A stretch of DNA of 64,000 nt from Pedobacter cryoconitis (GCF_014200605.1 NZ_JACHCE010000001.1:1-64000), one strand, 5' to 3'. Counted from the stretch's first letter, positions 8,745-17,396 are shown. The notes: a model not told the origin generated them from the sequence alone. Numbers and translations are program-made.

Positions 8745-9809
8745 ATGGAACACAGGAAACAAAGGATATTGATTATTGAAGACAATGACGATATCAGAGA
8801 AAGCACAGCGGAAATACTTGAACTTGCCGATTATGAGGTTTTCCAGGCTGACAATGGAAAGGCAGGAGTAGAAATGGCACATAGCCATCTGCCAGATCTG
8901 ATTTTATGTGATATTATGATGCCGGAACTTGATGGCTACGGTGTACTTTATTTACTGAATAAAAACCCGGAAACAGCGGCAACCCCTTTTATTTTCTTAA
9001 CTGCAAAAGCCGAGAGAATGGATATGCGTAAAGGGATGGAAATGGGTGCTGACGATTACCTGGTTAAACCTTTTGACGATGTCGAACTGCTAAATGCTAT
9101 AGAAAGCCGTTTTAGCAAAAGAGAAAAGCAAGAGATCTTTTATAGTAAGTCAATTGATAAATTAAACAACCTGGTTTCCTCCAACCAGGGTATCAAAGAG
9201 CTGGATAAACTCATGCTCGATCGTAAAGTCCGTACCATTAAAAAGAAGCAGATCATCTATTATGAAGGGGATACTGTTTCGGGAATTTATCTCGTACTCA
9301 GTGGAAAGGTAAAAACCATTAAACTTTCCGAAGATGGGCGAGAGCTTTTAACAGGGATGTATGGGGCCGAAGAATATTTTGGAATCCCGGCCCTTTTATT
9401 AAATGAACCTTATGCTGAAACTGCTGAAGCATTGGAAGATACAACTGTATGTCAGCTCCCTAAAGAGACGCTTGATGAATTGCTTAACCGCTATCCGGAT
9501 GTGGCCCGTCAGTTTATTCAAATTCTTTCTAATAATCTGCTCGACAAAGAAGAACAATTATTGCAATTAGCTTATCATTCTGTCCGTAAAAGGATGGCAG
9601 AAGTGCTGATACGCCTATGTAAACTGGAGAAACAAGATGGGCAGATTATCCTGCGTATTTCCAGAGATAATCTTGCTGCAATGGCAGGAATGGCTACAGA
9701 AACAGTGAGCCGGATTCTAAGTGATTTCAAAGATGAGGGCATTATTGAGCGAAAAGGAAGTCAGATCGGGATCATTGATCAGACGAAGCTTCAGCAAATG
9801 AAAAACTGA
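8745..9809 (+). CDS. Response regulator fused to a CRP/FNR-type DNA-binding module
   Basis: 354 residues in three parts. The receiver (6-122) has acidic pocket E12/D13, phosphoacceptor D56 (CDIMMP), T86 and K108 (LVKPF). The cyclic-nucleotide-binding-type jelly roll is at about 150-260. The Crp helix-turn-helix (about 275-350) has recognition helix TETVSRILSDF, in which E319, S322 and R323 occupy the positions FNR uses to read TTGAT half-sites. The four-Cys Fe-S cluster of FNR is absent (only C55, C236 and C292 are present), so oxygen input must come from the kinase. Its likely targets are the six TGA-N6-TCA dyads in this window. The arrangement is a FixJ receiver joined to a FixK-like effector. 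Confidence 0.9.
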   Translation: MEHRKQRILIIEDNDDIRESTAEILELADYEVFQADNGKAGVEMAHSHLPDLILCDIMMPELDGYGVLYLLNKNPETAATPFIFLTAKAERMDMRKGMEMGADDYLVKPFDDVELLNAIESRFSKREKQEIFYSKSIDKLNNLVSSNQGIKELDKLMLDRKVRTIKKKQIIYYEGDTVSGIYLVLSGKVKTIKLSEDGRELLTGMYGAEEYFGIPALLLNEPYAETAEALEDTTVCQLPKETLDELLNRYPDVARQFIQILSNNLLDKEEQLLQLAYHSVRKRMAEVLIRLCKLEKQDGQIILRISRDNLAAMAGMATETVSRILSDFKDEGIIERKGSQIGIIDQTKLQQMKN

Positions 9810-9819
9810 TCCAGATCAT
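9806..9819. promoter_or_regulatory. FNR-type operator (distal) upstream of the ldh-like/hemN pair
   Basis: CTGAT-CCAG-ATCAT is the closest match in the window to the classical FNR box (TTGAT-N4-ATCAA). It overlaps the stop codon of the regulator gene. It lies 22 bp upstream of a second dyad, so the promoter may bind two dimers. Confidence 0.6.
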
Positions 9820-9827
9820 ATTTATGG

Positions 9828-9841
9828 CTGACTAACCTCAT
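9828..9841. promoter_or_regulatory. FNR-type operator (proximal), class II position
   Basis: CTGAC-TAAC-CTCAT keeps the TGA-N6-TCA core. Its centre (9834.5) is exactly 33 bp from the centre of the perfect -7 box TAATTTTG at 9864-9871, the same spacing as at the divergent promoter near 7.1 kb. Confidence 0.65.
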
Positions 9842-9863
9842 TCTCTCCAACCTGTTTTCGGGT

Positions 9864-9871
9864 TAATTTTG
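9864..9871 (+). promoter_or_regulatory. -7 box of the ldh-like/hemN operon
   Basis: TAATTTTG is a perfect TAnnTTTG box, 21 bases before the start codon at 9893, with an FNR-type dyad 33 bp upstream centre to centre. Confidence 0.65.
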
Positions 9872-9892
9872 CTCATTAACAAATCGATCCGA

Positions 9893-10351
9893 ATGAGAGT
9901 AGTAGCCTATAGTATAAAATCTTTTGAAAAAGAGCCACTGGCAATAGCCAACCATAAAAAACATGATATTACGTTAATATCCAATTCGCTGAGTCCTGAT
10001 ACCGTGAGTTATGCGGCAGGAAAAGAGGCTGTTATCGTCTTTACAGAGGATGTAGTCTCGGCAGCTGTAATTAATAGCCTGGCCGATCTGGGAGTGAAAT
10101 ATATCGCTACCAGATCTACGTCAACCGTGCATATTAACCAGCAGGCAGCAGCCAGCCGTAATATTAAAATCGCTAATGTTCCTGCAATTTCGCTAATGGC
10201 GGATACTGCCGATGAACTATCCCTCGCACTTGCCAGAGAAACGATCTTAAACCTTGATAAATGGCAGCAAAACCGCTGTTTGGGTTCTGCCTGTGTTTGT
10301 TCGAAAGCCTGTGATCAGGTTCATCCTAAAAGCCCTGATCATGAGCATTAA
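9893..10351 (+). CDS. Truncated D-lactate-dehydrogenase-like domain with Cys-rich tail
   Basis: 152 residues from MRVVAYSIKSF; an upstream in-frame start at 9869 would add eight residues, but it lies on or before the predicted transcript start. The sequence follows the N-terminal catalytic domain of fermentative D-lactate dehydrogenases (AYSIKSFEKEPL, the LADLGVKYIATRS block with the substrate-type Arg, NVPAISLMADTADE). It stops before the Rossmann NAD-binding domain, which is about half the normal 330 residues. It ends instead in a tail with four Cys (CLGSACVCSKAC) and several His. Without the cofactor domain it cannot be a dehydrogenase; metal or haem-related binding is a guess. Its last bases overlap the start of hemN. 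Confidence 0.8.
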   Translation: MRVVAYSIKSFEKEPLAIANHKKHDITLISNSLSPDTVSYAAGKEAVIVFTEDVVSAAVINSLADLGVKYIATRSTSTVHINQQAAASRNIKIANVPAISLMADTADELSLALARETILNLDKWQQNRCLGSACVCSKACDQVHPKSPDHEH

Positions 10352-11705
10352 ACAATTGATAGCGAAATACCATGTTGCTGCCCCGCGTTATACAAGTTAT
10401 CCTACAGTTCCTTACTGGAATGCAGAAGGATTTGATCAGGAGAAATGGGCACAGGCAGTAAGTGAATCTTTTACACACAGCAATCATCAGGACGGGATCA
10501 GTTTATATATACATCTGCCTTTTTGTGAAAGTCTATGTACCTATTGTGGATGTAATACACGGATTACGCGTAACCACAAAGTAGAAAATCCTTATATTGA
10601 GGCAGTATTGAAAGAGTGGTCCTTATACCAAAAACTTTTTGACGATAAACCTATCATCCGTGAACTGCATTTAGGTGGGGGTACACCTACCTTTTTCAGC
10701 CCTGAAAATCTTGAACTGCTGATCAGTGGGATTCTTAAGCCAGCTACTGTCCATACCGACGCAGAATTTAGCTTTGAAGCGCATCCTTCCAATACAACAC
10801 AGGCTCATTTAGATACTTTATATCAATTGGGGTTTAAGCGTTTGAGTCTTGGTATTCAGGATTTTGATCCTAAAGTACAACTGGCAATTAATAGGATTCA
10901 AAGTGTCGAAGAGGTATTACTGGTTACTGAACAGGCAAGAACTATAGGTTATCATTCTGTCAATTATGATCTGATTTATGGTCTTCCCCTACAAAATATA
11001 GAAGGGTTATCGGATACTATAGCATCAGTACTGGCTTTAAGACCAGACAGGATTGCTTTTTACAGTTATGCACATGTACCATGGGTAAGACCGGGACAGC
11101 GCAGATATACCGAAATGGACCTTCCTTCTGCTGCAGAAAAGCAGGAATTATACGAGCTTGGACGTGAAATGTTAAAAGCAGGGGGGTATATAGAAATAGG
11201 AATGGATCATTTTACACTAGCTACCGATAGCTTATATACCGCGGAAAAAGAAGGCAGGTTACACCGTAACTTTATGGGATATACCCATCAGTACAGCAAG
11301 CTGATGATCGGTTTAGGCGTTTCGTCGATTAGTGACAGCTGGACAGCTTTTGCACAGAATGTAAAAAAGGTAGAGGATTATATCAGTTTGGTTAATGCAG
11401 GTGAAATTCCTGTTTTTAAAGGGCATATACTTGATCAGGAAGACCTGGTAATCAGAAGGCATATCTTAAACCTGATGTGTAAAGGAGAAACATCCTGGGC
11501 TCAGCCAGAGGAGCAGAGTATTGGTTTTATGAAAGGATTGGAACGAATGACCTTAATTGCTGATGATGGATTAGTAATGATCAAAGGCACAGAGTTAAAA
11601 GTAACCTTATTGGGAAAACGATTTTTAAGAAATATCTGTATGGCACTCGATTCAAGACTTTACGTTAATCAGCCGCAAACACAACTATTCAGTATGGCAG
11701 GCTAA
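10341..11705 (+). CDS. hemN: Oxygen-independent coproporphyrinogen III oxidase
   Basis: 454 residues, the usual HemN length. It decarboxylates coproporphyrinogen III to protoporphyrinogen IX with S-adenosylmethionine, replacing the oxygen-requiring HemF when oxygen is low. The radical-SAM cluster motif C-x3-C-x2-C is at about 60-70 (FCESLCTYCGCN), followed by the LHLGGGTPTFF glycine-rich SAM site. The C-terminal HemN domain (about 350-450) is present. The start at 10341 (MSIKQLIAKYHVAAPRYTSYP) matches the conserved HemN N-terminus and overlaps the preceding stop in ATGAGCATTAA. It is co-transcribed with the ldh-like gene from a promoter with two FNR-type boxes, and it supplies haem for the adjacent cbb3 oxidase. 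Confidence 0.95.
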   Translation: MSIKQLIAKYHVAAPRYTSYPTVPYWNAEGFDQEKWAQAVSESFTHSNHQDGISLYIHLPFCESLCTYCGCNTRITRNHKVENPYIEAVLKEWSLYQKLFDDKPIIRELHLGGGTPTFFSPENLELLISGILKPATVHTDAEFSFEAHPSNTTQAHLDTLYQLGFKRLSLGIQDFDPKVQLAINRIQSVEEVLLVTEQARTIGYHSVNYDLIYGLPLQNIEGLSDTIASVLALRPDRIAFYSYAHVPWVRPGQRRYTEMDLPSAAEKQELYELGREMLKAGGYIEIGMDHFTLATDSLYTAEKEGRLHRNFMGYTHQYSKLMIGLGVSSISDSWTAFAQNVKKVEDYISLVNAGEIPVFKGHILDQEDLVIRRHILNLMCKGETSWAQPEEQSIGFMKGLERMTLIADDGLVMIKGTELKVTLLGKRFLRNICMALDSRLYVNQPQTQLFSMAG

Positions 11706-11738
11706 TATGAATGCCGGTGAAAACAACAATTATTCAGA

Positions 11739-12416
11739 TCAGACACATATTGCAGTTCCGGCTTTGGCCGGGCTTAAATATGGAATATTAAGTTCCAGCC
11801 CACGCAGGATAAACCAGATACCCAGTATGACCATCATGTAAGGAATCACTTTATTGATTCTCCTTCTAAAAATTGCAGTAGTGAAACCTGCACTTATGCC
11901 GGCAATAAACATTAAAGGCACAGTACCCATTCCATACCAGAACATATATTCAACTGCTGTATGCACAGACCCGGTATTCAATGCGCCAGCTAGTGCCAGG
12001 TAGACCAAACCACAAGGCAGAAAGCCGTTTACAATTCCAATGATCAAATGATTTGCTTTATGTTTTAATGCATATCCAAACAACTTGTTAAAAGGCTGCA
12101 GCAGTTTAGCGTTAGCTCTGCCAGCTGAGAAATTAAAGAGCTTTGAAGCTGCGGCTGTAAGAATGAGTAAGCCACTTAGTATACTTAAATATTGTTGTAC
12201 ACCTGCAAGCCATATTTGCTGTCCGATGAAGCCTATAAGAGTACCCAGAATACAGTATGAAATGATTCTGCCCCCCTGATAACTTAATTTATCCAGCACC
12301 AGAAATCCCCAGCCCTTTTTTAAGGCAGGGACGGCAAAGGCTAAAGGACCGCACATCCCTAAACAATGTACACTGCCCATTAATCCGATCAGAAATGCCA
12401 GATATTGATCACTCAT
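11739..12416 (-). CDS. DsbD_2/TauE-type membrane protein of the cbb3 cluster
   Basis: 225 residues with about six membrane segments. The N-terminal motif GLMGSVHCLGMCGPLAFA (about 11-28) with paired Cys is typical of the DsbD_2 (UreH-like) family, often labelled sulfite exporter TauE/SafE. A second conserved block is GIVNGFLPCGLVYLAL. Members are regularly found at the end of cco clusters and are thought to help copper or redox handling during oxidase maturation, though the substrate is unproven. Its start overlaps the ccoH stop by four bases (12413-12416), so the two are translationally coupled. Confidence 0.8.
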   Translation of the reverse strand: MSDQYLAFLIGLMGSVHCLGMCGPLAFAVPALKKGWGFLVLDKLSYQGGRIISYCILGTLIGFIGQQIWLAGVQQYLSILSGLLILTAAASKLFNFSAGRANAKLLQPFNKLFGYALKHKANHLIIGIVNGFLPCGLVYLALAGALNTGSVHTAVEYMFWYGMGTVPLMFIAGISAGFTTAIFRRRINKVIPYMMVILGIWFILRGLELNIPYLSPAKAGTAICV

Positions 12417-12838
12417 CTGATATTTATTTCCTGTTCACAGAGATATTTTTTAGACAGGCTTTCCCATTCGATAATTAATCGCCATGATCCTTTTGGCAGG
12501 TTCATCACAGGTACCAGTACCTGTTTCTCCGGGTTGGTTTCAAAAGGCATTGCCCTGTCCATACGTTTATCCGAAGTACGCATCAGTCTTAAATTTCCTT
12601 TAGCCTGTTCCGTAAAAACCAGTTCAAGGTTTTCCTTACCTGCTGTTATCTTCGGTTTTGCATGGTCAAGATTAACCTGTTCCTTCAGGTTATAAACCTG
12701 ATCATAGTTGATCCCCTTTTCATAGTAATCGTTATCTACCAGTGCATCAGTTTTGCTGTTAAACATGATCACCACCAATACGATAATGAAACTCATAAAG
12801 GTTCCCATGCCTATTAATATTTTTACTCCCCAGTTCAT
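12413..12838 (-). CDS. ccoH: CcoH/FixH cbb3 oxidase assembly protein
   Basis: 141 residues. One N-terminal membrane helix (about 5-26, WGVKILIGMGTFMSFIIVLVV) is followed by the family motif DYYEKGINYDQ (about 38-48), then an exported Ig-like beta domain. FixH helps assemble the cbb3 oxidase and binds subunits during maturation. It sits four bases after ccoG and overlaps the next gene by four bases. FixH is a poorly conserved family; the motif and position make the call secure. Confidence 0.88.
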   Translation of the reverse strand: MNWGVKILIGMGTFMSFIIVLVVIMFNSKTDALVDNDYYEKGINYDQVYNLKEQVNLDHAKPKITAGKENLELVFTEQAKGNLRLMRTSDKRMDRAMPFETNPEKQVLVPVMNLPKGSWRLIIEWESLSKKYLCEQEINIR

Positions 12839-12841
12839 CTC

Positions 12842-14239
12842 TTATTCATTAGAAGGTGCAATAAATGTAGTCTTAAACTGTCCGGCAACCTTATGCTCAG
12901 ACATCAGTTTAAAACCAATAGCTGTTTTATATTTCTGAATAGATTTTTGTGGTAAAATCACAAAAAAAGTAAGCTTTACTGTTTCTCCGGGCTTCACGAT
13001 ATTCTCCTGCTGGATATACTGTATTTTAGCCTCTTTATTATCCGGTACAATTTCAAATCTGATGGGGTGAGTAGTCTTATTGACCAGTTCTGAGTTATAG
13101 AGATTACTGACAGTTTTATCTTTATCCCTAAGCTGGTACAAGGTGCCGCTTGCTCTTAAAATAGTTGTTTCTACATCACTGCGGCTAATGAGCAAATAAC
13201 CCAGTACTGTCATCAGCATCAGCAAAACCCCGGCATAACCATAAATCCGTTTATTTAAATGGAAAGGTTTTTTAGTAGCGATTTCATCCTCAGATTTAAA
13301 TCCGATCAGCCGGAGCGGACGGTCAATTTTCTCCATCACCATATCACAGGCATCAATACAGGCGGTACAGTTAACACATTCCATTTGCGTACCGTTCCTG
13401 ATATCTATCCCGGTAGGACAAACCTGAACGCATAACTTACAATCAATACAGTCTCCTTCTGTTTGTTCTATTTCTTTAACTCTCTTTCCGCGAGGTTCAC
13501 CACGCTGATAATCATAGGCAACGATAATACTCTGATTGTCTAATAATACCCCTTGTAAACGGCCATAAGGACAGGCTACCGTACAAACCAGTTCTCTCAT
13601 CCTTGAAAACACAAGATAGAATGCCAGCGTAAACAGGCAGATTGCAATAAATCCGGTAATATGCATAGCGATTGGTTCTGTCATTATTTTCCACAATACC
13701 TCCGTACTGATTAAATAAGAAAGAAAAATATTGGCAATCAGAAAAGATATAGTCAGGAATAGTACATGTTTAATGGTCTTCTTCCTGACCTTTTCAGCGT
13801 TGAGAGGTCCATCATCAAGTTTCTTTTGTTTCACATGGTCACCTTCTATCCAGTTCTCAATTTTCCGGAAAACCATTTCCATAAAGATAGTTTGAGGGCA
13901 GGCCCACCCGCAGAAGACCCTCCCAAAAACTACCGTGAACAACACTACACCAATGATGAAAATTAATAATGCCAGCACAAAAAGATAGAAATCCTGTGGC
14001 CAGAAAATTATCCCAAAGAAGACAAACTTCCTTTCCAGCACATTCAGCAGGATCAGCTGTTCTCCATTCAGTTTAAGAAATGGAGCAGAAAACAGGATAG
14101 CCAGAAAAAAATAGCTTACCGCAGCACGGTACTGGTAAACCTTTCCTTTAATAATCTTAGGGTAGATCCACTTTCTTTTTTTTCCGTCATCGGTAATCGT
14201 ACCAGGCTGATCTCTAAAATGTGCAGGACTTTGTGACAT
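12842..14239 (-). CDS. ccoG: CcoG/FixG/RdxA ferredoxin-type copper-handling protein
   Basis: 465 residues. Membrane helices include segments at about 35-55, 80-105, 160-180 and 190-215. Conserved motifs are GWACPQTIFMEMVFRK, CTVACPYGRLQG, and two 4Fe-4S ferredoxin sets (CIDCKLCVQVCP and CVNCTACIDACD). The FixG C-terminal Ig-like domain follows a further helix near 340. CcoG reduces or handles copper for the cbb3 oxidase active site. It lies three bases downstream of ccoP in the operon. Length and motif order match the family. Confidence 0.95.
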   Translation of the reverse strand: MSQSPAHFRDQPGTITDDGKKRKWIYPKIIKGKVYQYRAAVSYFFLAILFSAPFLKLNGEQLILLNVLERKFVFFGIIFWPQDFYLFVLALLIFIIGVVLFTVVFGRVFCGWACPQTIFMEMVFRKIENWIEGDHVKQKKLDDGPLNAEKVRKKTIKHVLFLTISFLIANIFLSYLISTEVLWKIMTEPIAMHITGFIAICLFTLAFYLVFSRMRELVCTVACPYGRLQGVLLDNQSIIVAYDYQRGEPRGKRVKEIEQTEGDCIDCKLCVQVCPTGIDIRNGTQMECVNCTACIDACDMVMEKIDRPLRLIGFKSEDEIATKKPFHLNKRIYGYAGVLLMLMTVLGYLLISRSDVETTILRASGTLYQLRDKDKTVSNLYNSELVNKTTHPIRFEIVPDNKEAKIQYIQQENIVKPGETVKLTFFVILPQKSIQKYKTAIGFKLMSEHKVAGQFKTTFIAPSNE

Positions 14240-14241
14240 AA

Positions 14242-15078
14242 TTATTCCTTGTTACCCTGTGGTGCTTTTGCACCTGCAGGTTTTGTTCCTTGTAATGACA
14301 AAACATAGTTTGTTAAGTCTGATATCTGCTGTGCGCTGAGCGATTTTTCCCAGGCAATCATCCCTTTTTCAGGGACACCATACTTAATCGTTTTGAAGAC
14401 GTCTTTGGCTTTTCCGCCATGCAGCCAGTATTCGTCAGTCAGGTTTGGCCCTACAATACCTTCCCCATGTTCTCCATGACAAGGTGTACAGCGATTGGCA
14501 AATAAGGAAGCTCCATTTTTGATCACCGCTTCATCTTTACTTTGCTCCATATTGTTTTCATTCACCGCATTGGCTGCATTCGCAGGATTTGACAGGAAAG
14601 CAACCCTGGCCTCTGCTGCCTGTTCTATTTCTGCTATATATTCCTCTTCCTGCGATTTACCAAAACCAAGCACATCGTAAGTCAGCAAATAGCCGATGGC
14701 AAAAATGATTGTACCATAGAACAGAATCATAAACCAGGCAGGAGTAGGGTTATTCAATTCTGCAATGCCATCGAATTTATGTTCCATGACCAGGTTTTTC
14801 TCCTCTTCCATAGGTTTCAGCTGCATCAGCTTAGTCCATATCGAAGGTTTTTTGGCTTTGATCACCTGTAGTGCTTCCTGTTCCAGTCTTCTTTTTTCCT
14901 TTTCTTCTGCAGTGGCGAAAGGAACCGGATTAATGGATTCCCGGACATAAAACTTAATCACCTTCAGCATTAATATCGCCACACAAAGGATCATAACTGC
15001 AGTAATAAGCATTAAACCGATTACAATATCTGCCGATGTACTTCCTGTAGACCAGCTGCTGTTAATTACCTCTTTCAT
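14242..15078 (-). CDS. ccoP: CcoP, cbb3 oxidase subunit III with one visible haem site
   Basis: 278 residues. A first helix (about 18-40) is followed by a charged linker and the FixP N-terminal anchor around NNPTPAWFMILFYGT (109-123). A cytochrome c domain has one C-x2-C-H motif (CTPCH at 197-201) and an axial Met in KGMIAW. Proteobacterial CcoP usually has two c-type haems; only one site is seen here. CcoP passes electrons from soluble or membrane c cytochromes to CcoO. The start at 15078 overlaps the tail of the ccoQ-like gene by 17 bases. Confidence 0.93.
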   Translation of the reverse strand: MKEVINSSWSTGSTSADIVIGLMLITAVMILCVAILMLKVIKFYVRESINPVPFATAEEKEKRRLEQEALQVIKAKKPSIWTKLMQLKPMEEEKNLVMEHKFDGIAELNNPTPAWFMILFYGTIIFAIGYLLTYDVLGFGKSQEEEYIAEIEQAAEARVAFLSNPANAANAVNENNMEQSKDEAVIKNGASLFANRCTPCHGEHGEGIVGPNLTDEYWLHGGKAKDVFKTIKYGVPEKGMIAWEKSLSAQQISDLTNYVLSLQGTKPAGAKAPQGNKE

Positions 15079-15241
15079 CCTGATCGTCTTTTATTGGGAG
15101 TTCGCTCATATATTTTATTTCGTCCTTTTTCATGGTCAGCAGTAATATGCCGACCAGTAAGAAAAATAGCATGAAGATGCCGAGTGAGCTGAGCAGATAC
15201 CCTTGGTTTCCATCAACCTTATCTAAAAATTGCTTAAACAT
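15062..15241 (-). CDS. ccoQ: CcoQ-like small membrane protein
   Basis: 59 residues, reading MFKQFLDKVDG, then one hydrophobic helix (about 16-36, LLSSLGIFMLFFLLVGILLL) and a charged tail that reads into ccoP. It lies between ccoNO and ccoP, where ccoQ is found, eight bases after ccoNO and overlapping the first 17 bases of ccoP. CcoQ stabilises the assembled cbb3 complex. Sequence conservation in this family is low, so the name rests on size, topology and position. Confidence 0.8.
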   Translation of the reverse strand: MFKQFLDKVDGNQGYLLSSLGIFMLFFLLVGILLLTMKKDEIKYMSELPIKDDQDERGN

Positions 15242-15249
15242 GTTTTACG

Positions 15250-17361
15250 TTATTTGGCTTTAATATCAGTACCCAGGCGTTGCAGATAAGCGATGATCGC
15301 GATGATCTCCTTATCACTTTTTACCTTAATATTGTTTTGTTGTAAATCTGCGGCAATCGCTTTTGCCTGCTGATCAAGATCGGCGTTCGCTTGATGCTCA
15401 TAACCCAGTTCATATGGAACACCCAATGTGCGCATTGCATTGATTTTTACACGCGTTGTTGTGGTATCCAGTTTTTGTTCAGCAAGCCATTCATATGGAG
15501 GCATAATACTGCCTGGTGACATCGTTTGCGGATCATATAAGTGATTGTAATGCCAGGCATTTCCATATTTACCGCCTTCACGCTGTAAATCCGGTCCGGT
15601 ACGTTTTGATCCCCATAAAAATGGGTGGTCATAAACAAACTCTCCGGCTTTACTATATTCTCCATAACGCTCAGTTTCGGAACGGAATGGGCGGATCATC
15701 TGAGAGTGACAGTTGACACAACCTTCTCTGATATAAACATCCCTGCCCTGTAATTCTAATGGCGTATATGGTTTTACACTTGATATCGTCGGGATATTAG
15801 ATTTAATAGTGAATGTGGGCATCATTTCAATCATCCCCCCAATCAGAATTACAATCAGTGAAAGCACCATGAAAATCATTGGTTTACGTTCCAGCATACG
15901 GTGTAATTTCTTATCGTCGCCCTGAGCCACATAAACCTGAGGTAAAGGCTGTGCTTCTGCAGCTTCATTGGCTACAAGTTTACCAGCTTTCATGGTTTTG
16001 ATCAGGTTATAAGTCATTACAATTACTCCTGTCAGATATAATGCACCACCAATGGCTCTCATTACATACATCGGGATAATCTGCATCACAGTTTCCAGGA
16101 AATTTGGATATTTTAATACACCTTCGGGGGTGAACTCTTTCCACATTAAGCCCTGTGTAAATCCAGAGAAATAAAGTGGGACAGCATAAAATATAATTCC
16201 CAGTGTACCTATCCAGAAATGGAAAGAGGCTAGTTTTACAGAGTATAATGTAGTATTGTATATTCTTGGGATCAGCCAGTATAAAATAGCGAAAGTTAAG
16301 AATCCGTTCCAGCCTAAAGCACCTACATGGACGTGTGCAACTATCCAGTCTGTATAATGTGCAATGGCATTAATCTGTTTAAATGCTAATAACGGACCTT
16401 CAAAAGTGGCCATACCATAGGCTGTTAAACCTACAACCATAAATTTAAGTTTAGGATCTTCTCTTACTTTATCCCAGGCACCACGTAAAGTAAGCAGCCC
16501 GTTAATCATACCACCCCAGCTTGGGGCAATCAGCATTACTGAGAAAGCTACGCCTAAAGATTGTGCCCATGAAGGCAATGAAGTATATAACAAGTGGTGT
16601 GGGCCTGCCCAGATATAAATAAAAATAAGTGACCAGAAATGCAGGATACTCAGCTTGTAGGAGTATACCGGGCGATTAGCCATTTTTGGTAAAAAGTAAT
16701 ACATCATACCCAGGTAAGGCGTGGTCAGGAAGAATGCTACTGCATTATGTCCATACCACCATTGTACCAGGGCATCCTGCACACCTGCATAGATATAATA
16801 ACTTTTAAACGCTGAAACAGGTAATTGAGCAGAGTTGACAATATGAAGTACAGCTACCGTAACAAAAGTTGCAATGTAAAACCAGATGGCCACATACATA
16901 TGTTTTTCCCGTCTTTTAATAATTGTACCAAACATATTGTAACCAAAGACCACCCAGATTACTGTAATTGCGATATCTATCGGCCATTCCATTTCCGCAT
17001 ATTCATGCGAGCTGGTCAGTCCCAGCGGAAGCGTGATCACTGTTGCGATGATAATTAATTGCCAGCCCCAGAAATGTATTTTACTTAACACATCACTGTA
17101 CATCCTTGCTTTAAGGAGCCGCTGTAAAGAATAATAAACGCCCATAAAAATGGCATTACCTACAAATGCAAAAATTACCGCATTGGTATGTAATGGCCTG
17201 ATACGGCCGAAAGTTGTGTATTGGGAGCCCATATTCAGTGCAGGTTTGAAGAGCTGCATAGCAATCAGGAGTCCAACCGTCATTCCTACAATACCCCAGA
17301 TGATGGTGGCTAATGCGAAGTTTCTGACGATTTTGTTGTCGTAATGGAATTTTTCAGTCAT
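15250..17361 (-). CDS. ccoNO: CcoN-CcoO fusion, cbb3 cytochrome c oxidase subunits I/II
   Basis: 703 residues. The first 470 or so are CcoN, the twelve-helix haem-copper catalytic subunit, with conserved His blocks such as RPLHTNAVIFAF, WWYGHNAVAFFLT, GPHHLLYTSLP and DWIVAHVHVGALGWNG. A linker and one helix (about 500-518) join it to CcoO, a membrane-anchored cytochrome c with CVNCH at about 547-551 and the conserved SQMIRPFRSE. In many bacteria these are two genes; the fusion is common in Bacteroidota. The enzyme reduces oxygen with high affinity and pumps protons. A possible class I FNR-type box lies inside ccoS at 17439-17456. Confidence 0.95.
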   Translation of the reverse strand: MTEKFHYDNKIVRNFALATIIWGIVGMTVGLLIAMQLFKPALNMGSQYTTFGRIRPLHTNAVIFAFVGNAIFMGVYYSLQRLLKARMYSDVLSKIHFWGWQLIIIATVITLPLGLTSSHEYAEMEWPIDIAITVIWVVFGYNMFGTIIKRREKHMYVAIWFYIATFVTVAVLHIVNSAQLPVSAFKSYYIYAGVQDALVQWWYGHNAVAFFLTTPYLGMMYYFLPKMANRPVYSYKLSILHFWSLIFIYIWAGPHHLLYTSLPSWAQSLGVAFSVMLIAPSWGGMINGLLTLRGAWDKVREDPKLKFMVVGLTAYGMATFEGPLLAFKQINAIAHYTDWIVAHVHVGALGWNGFLTFAILYWLIPRIYNTTLYSVKLASFHFWIGTLGIIFYAVPLYFSGFTQGLMWKEFTPEGVLKYPNFLETVMQIIPMYVMRAIGGALYLTGVIVMTYNLIKTMKAGKLVANEAAEAQPLPQVYVAQGDDKKLHRMLERKPMIFMVLSLIVILIGGMIEMMPTFTIKSNIPTISSVKPYTPLELQGRDVYIREGCVNCHSQMIRPFRSETERYGEYSKAGEFVYDHPFLWGSKRTGPDLQREGGKYGNAWHYNHLYDPQTMSPGSIMPPYEWLAEQKLDTTTTRVKINAMRTLGVPYELGYEHQANADLDQQAKAIAADLQQNNIKVKSDKEIIAIIAYLQRLGTDIKAK

Positions 17362-17388
17362 GAGAAAAACTGGTTTGGTTTATGGGGG

Positions 17389-17396
17389 TAAAATTA
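17389..17396 (-). promoter_or_regulatory. Possible -7 box for ccoNO
   Basis: TAATTTTA on the minus strand matches TAnnTTTG at seven of eight positions. It lies 55 bp from the centre of the FNR-type dyad at 17439-17456, which would put that dyad near -61.5 (class I). Confidence 0.4.

Noticed and set aside
10254-10340. Longer N-terminus for HemN beginning at 10254
   Set aside because: It would overlap the ldh-like gene by 98 bases. The conserved HemN start MSIKQLIAKYH at 10341 fits the family.
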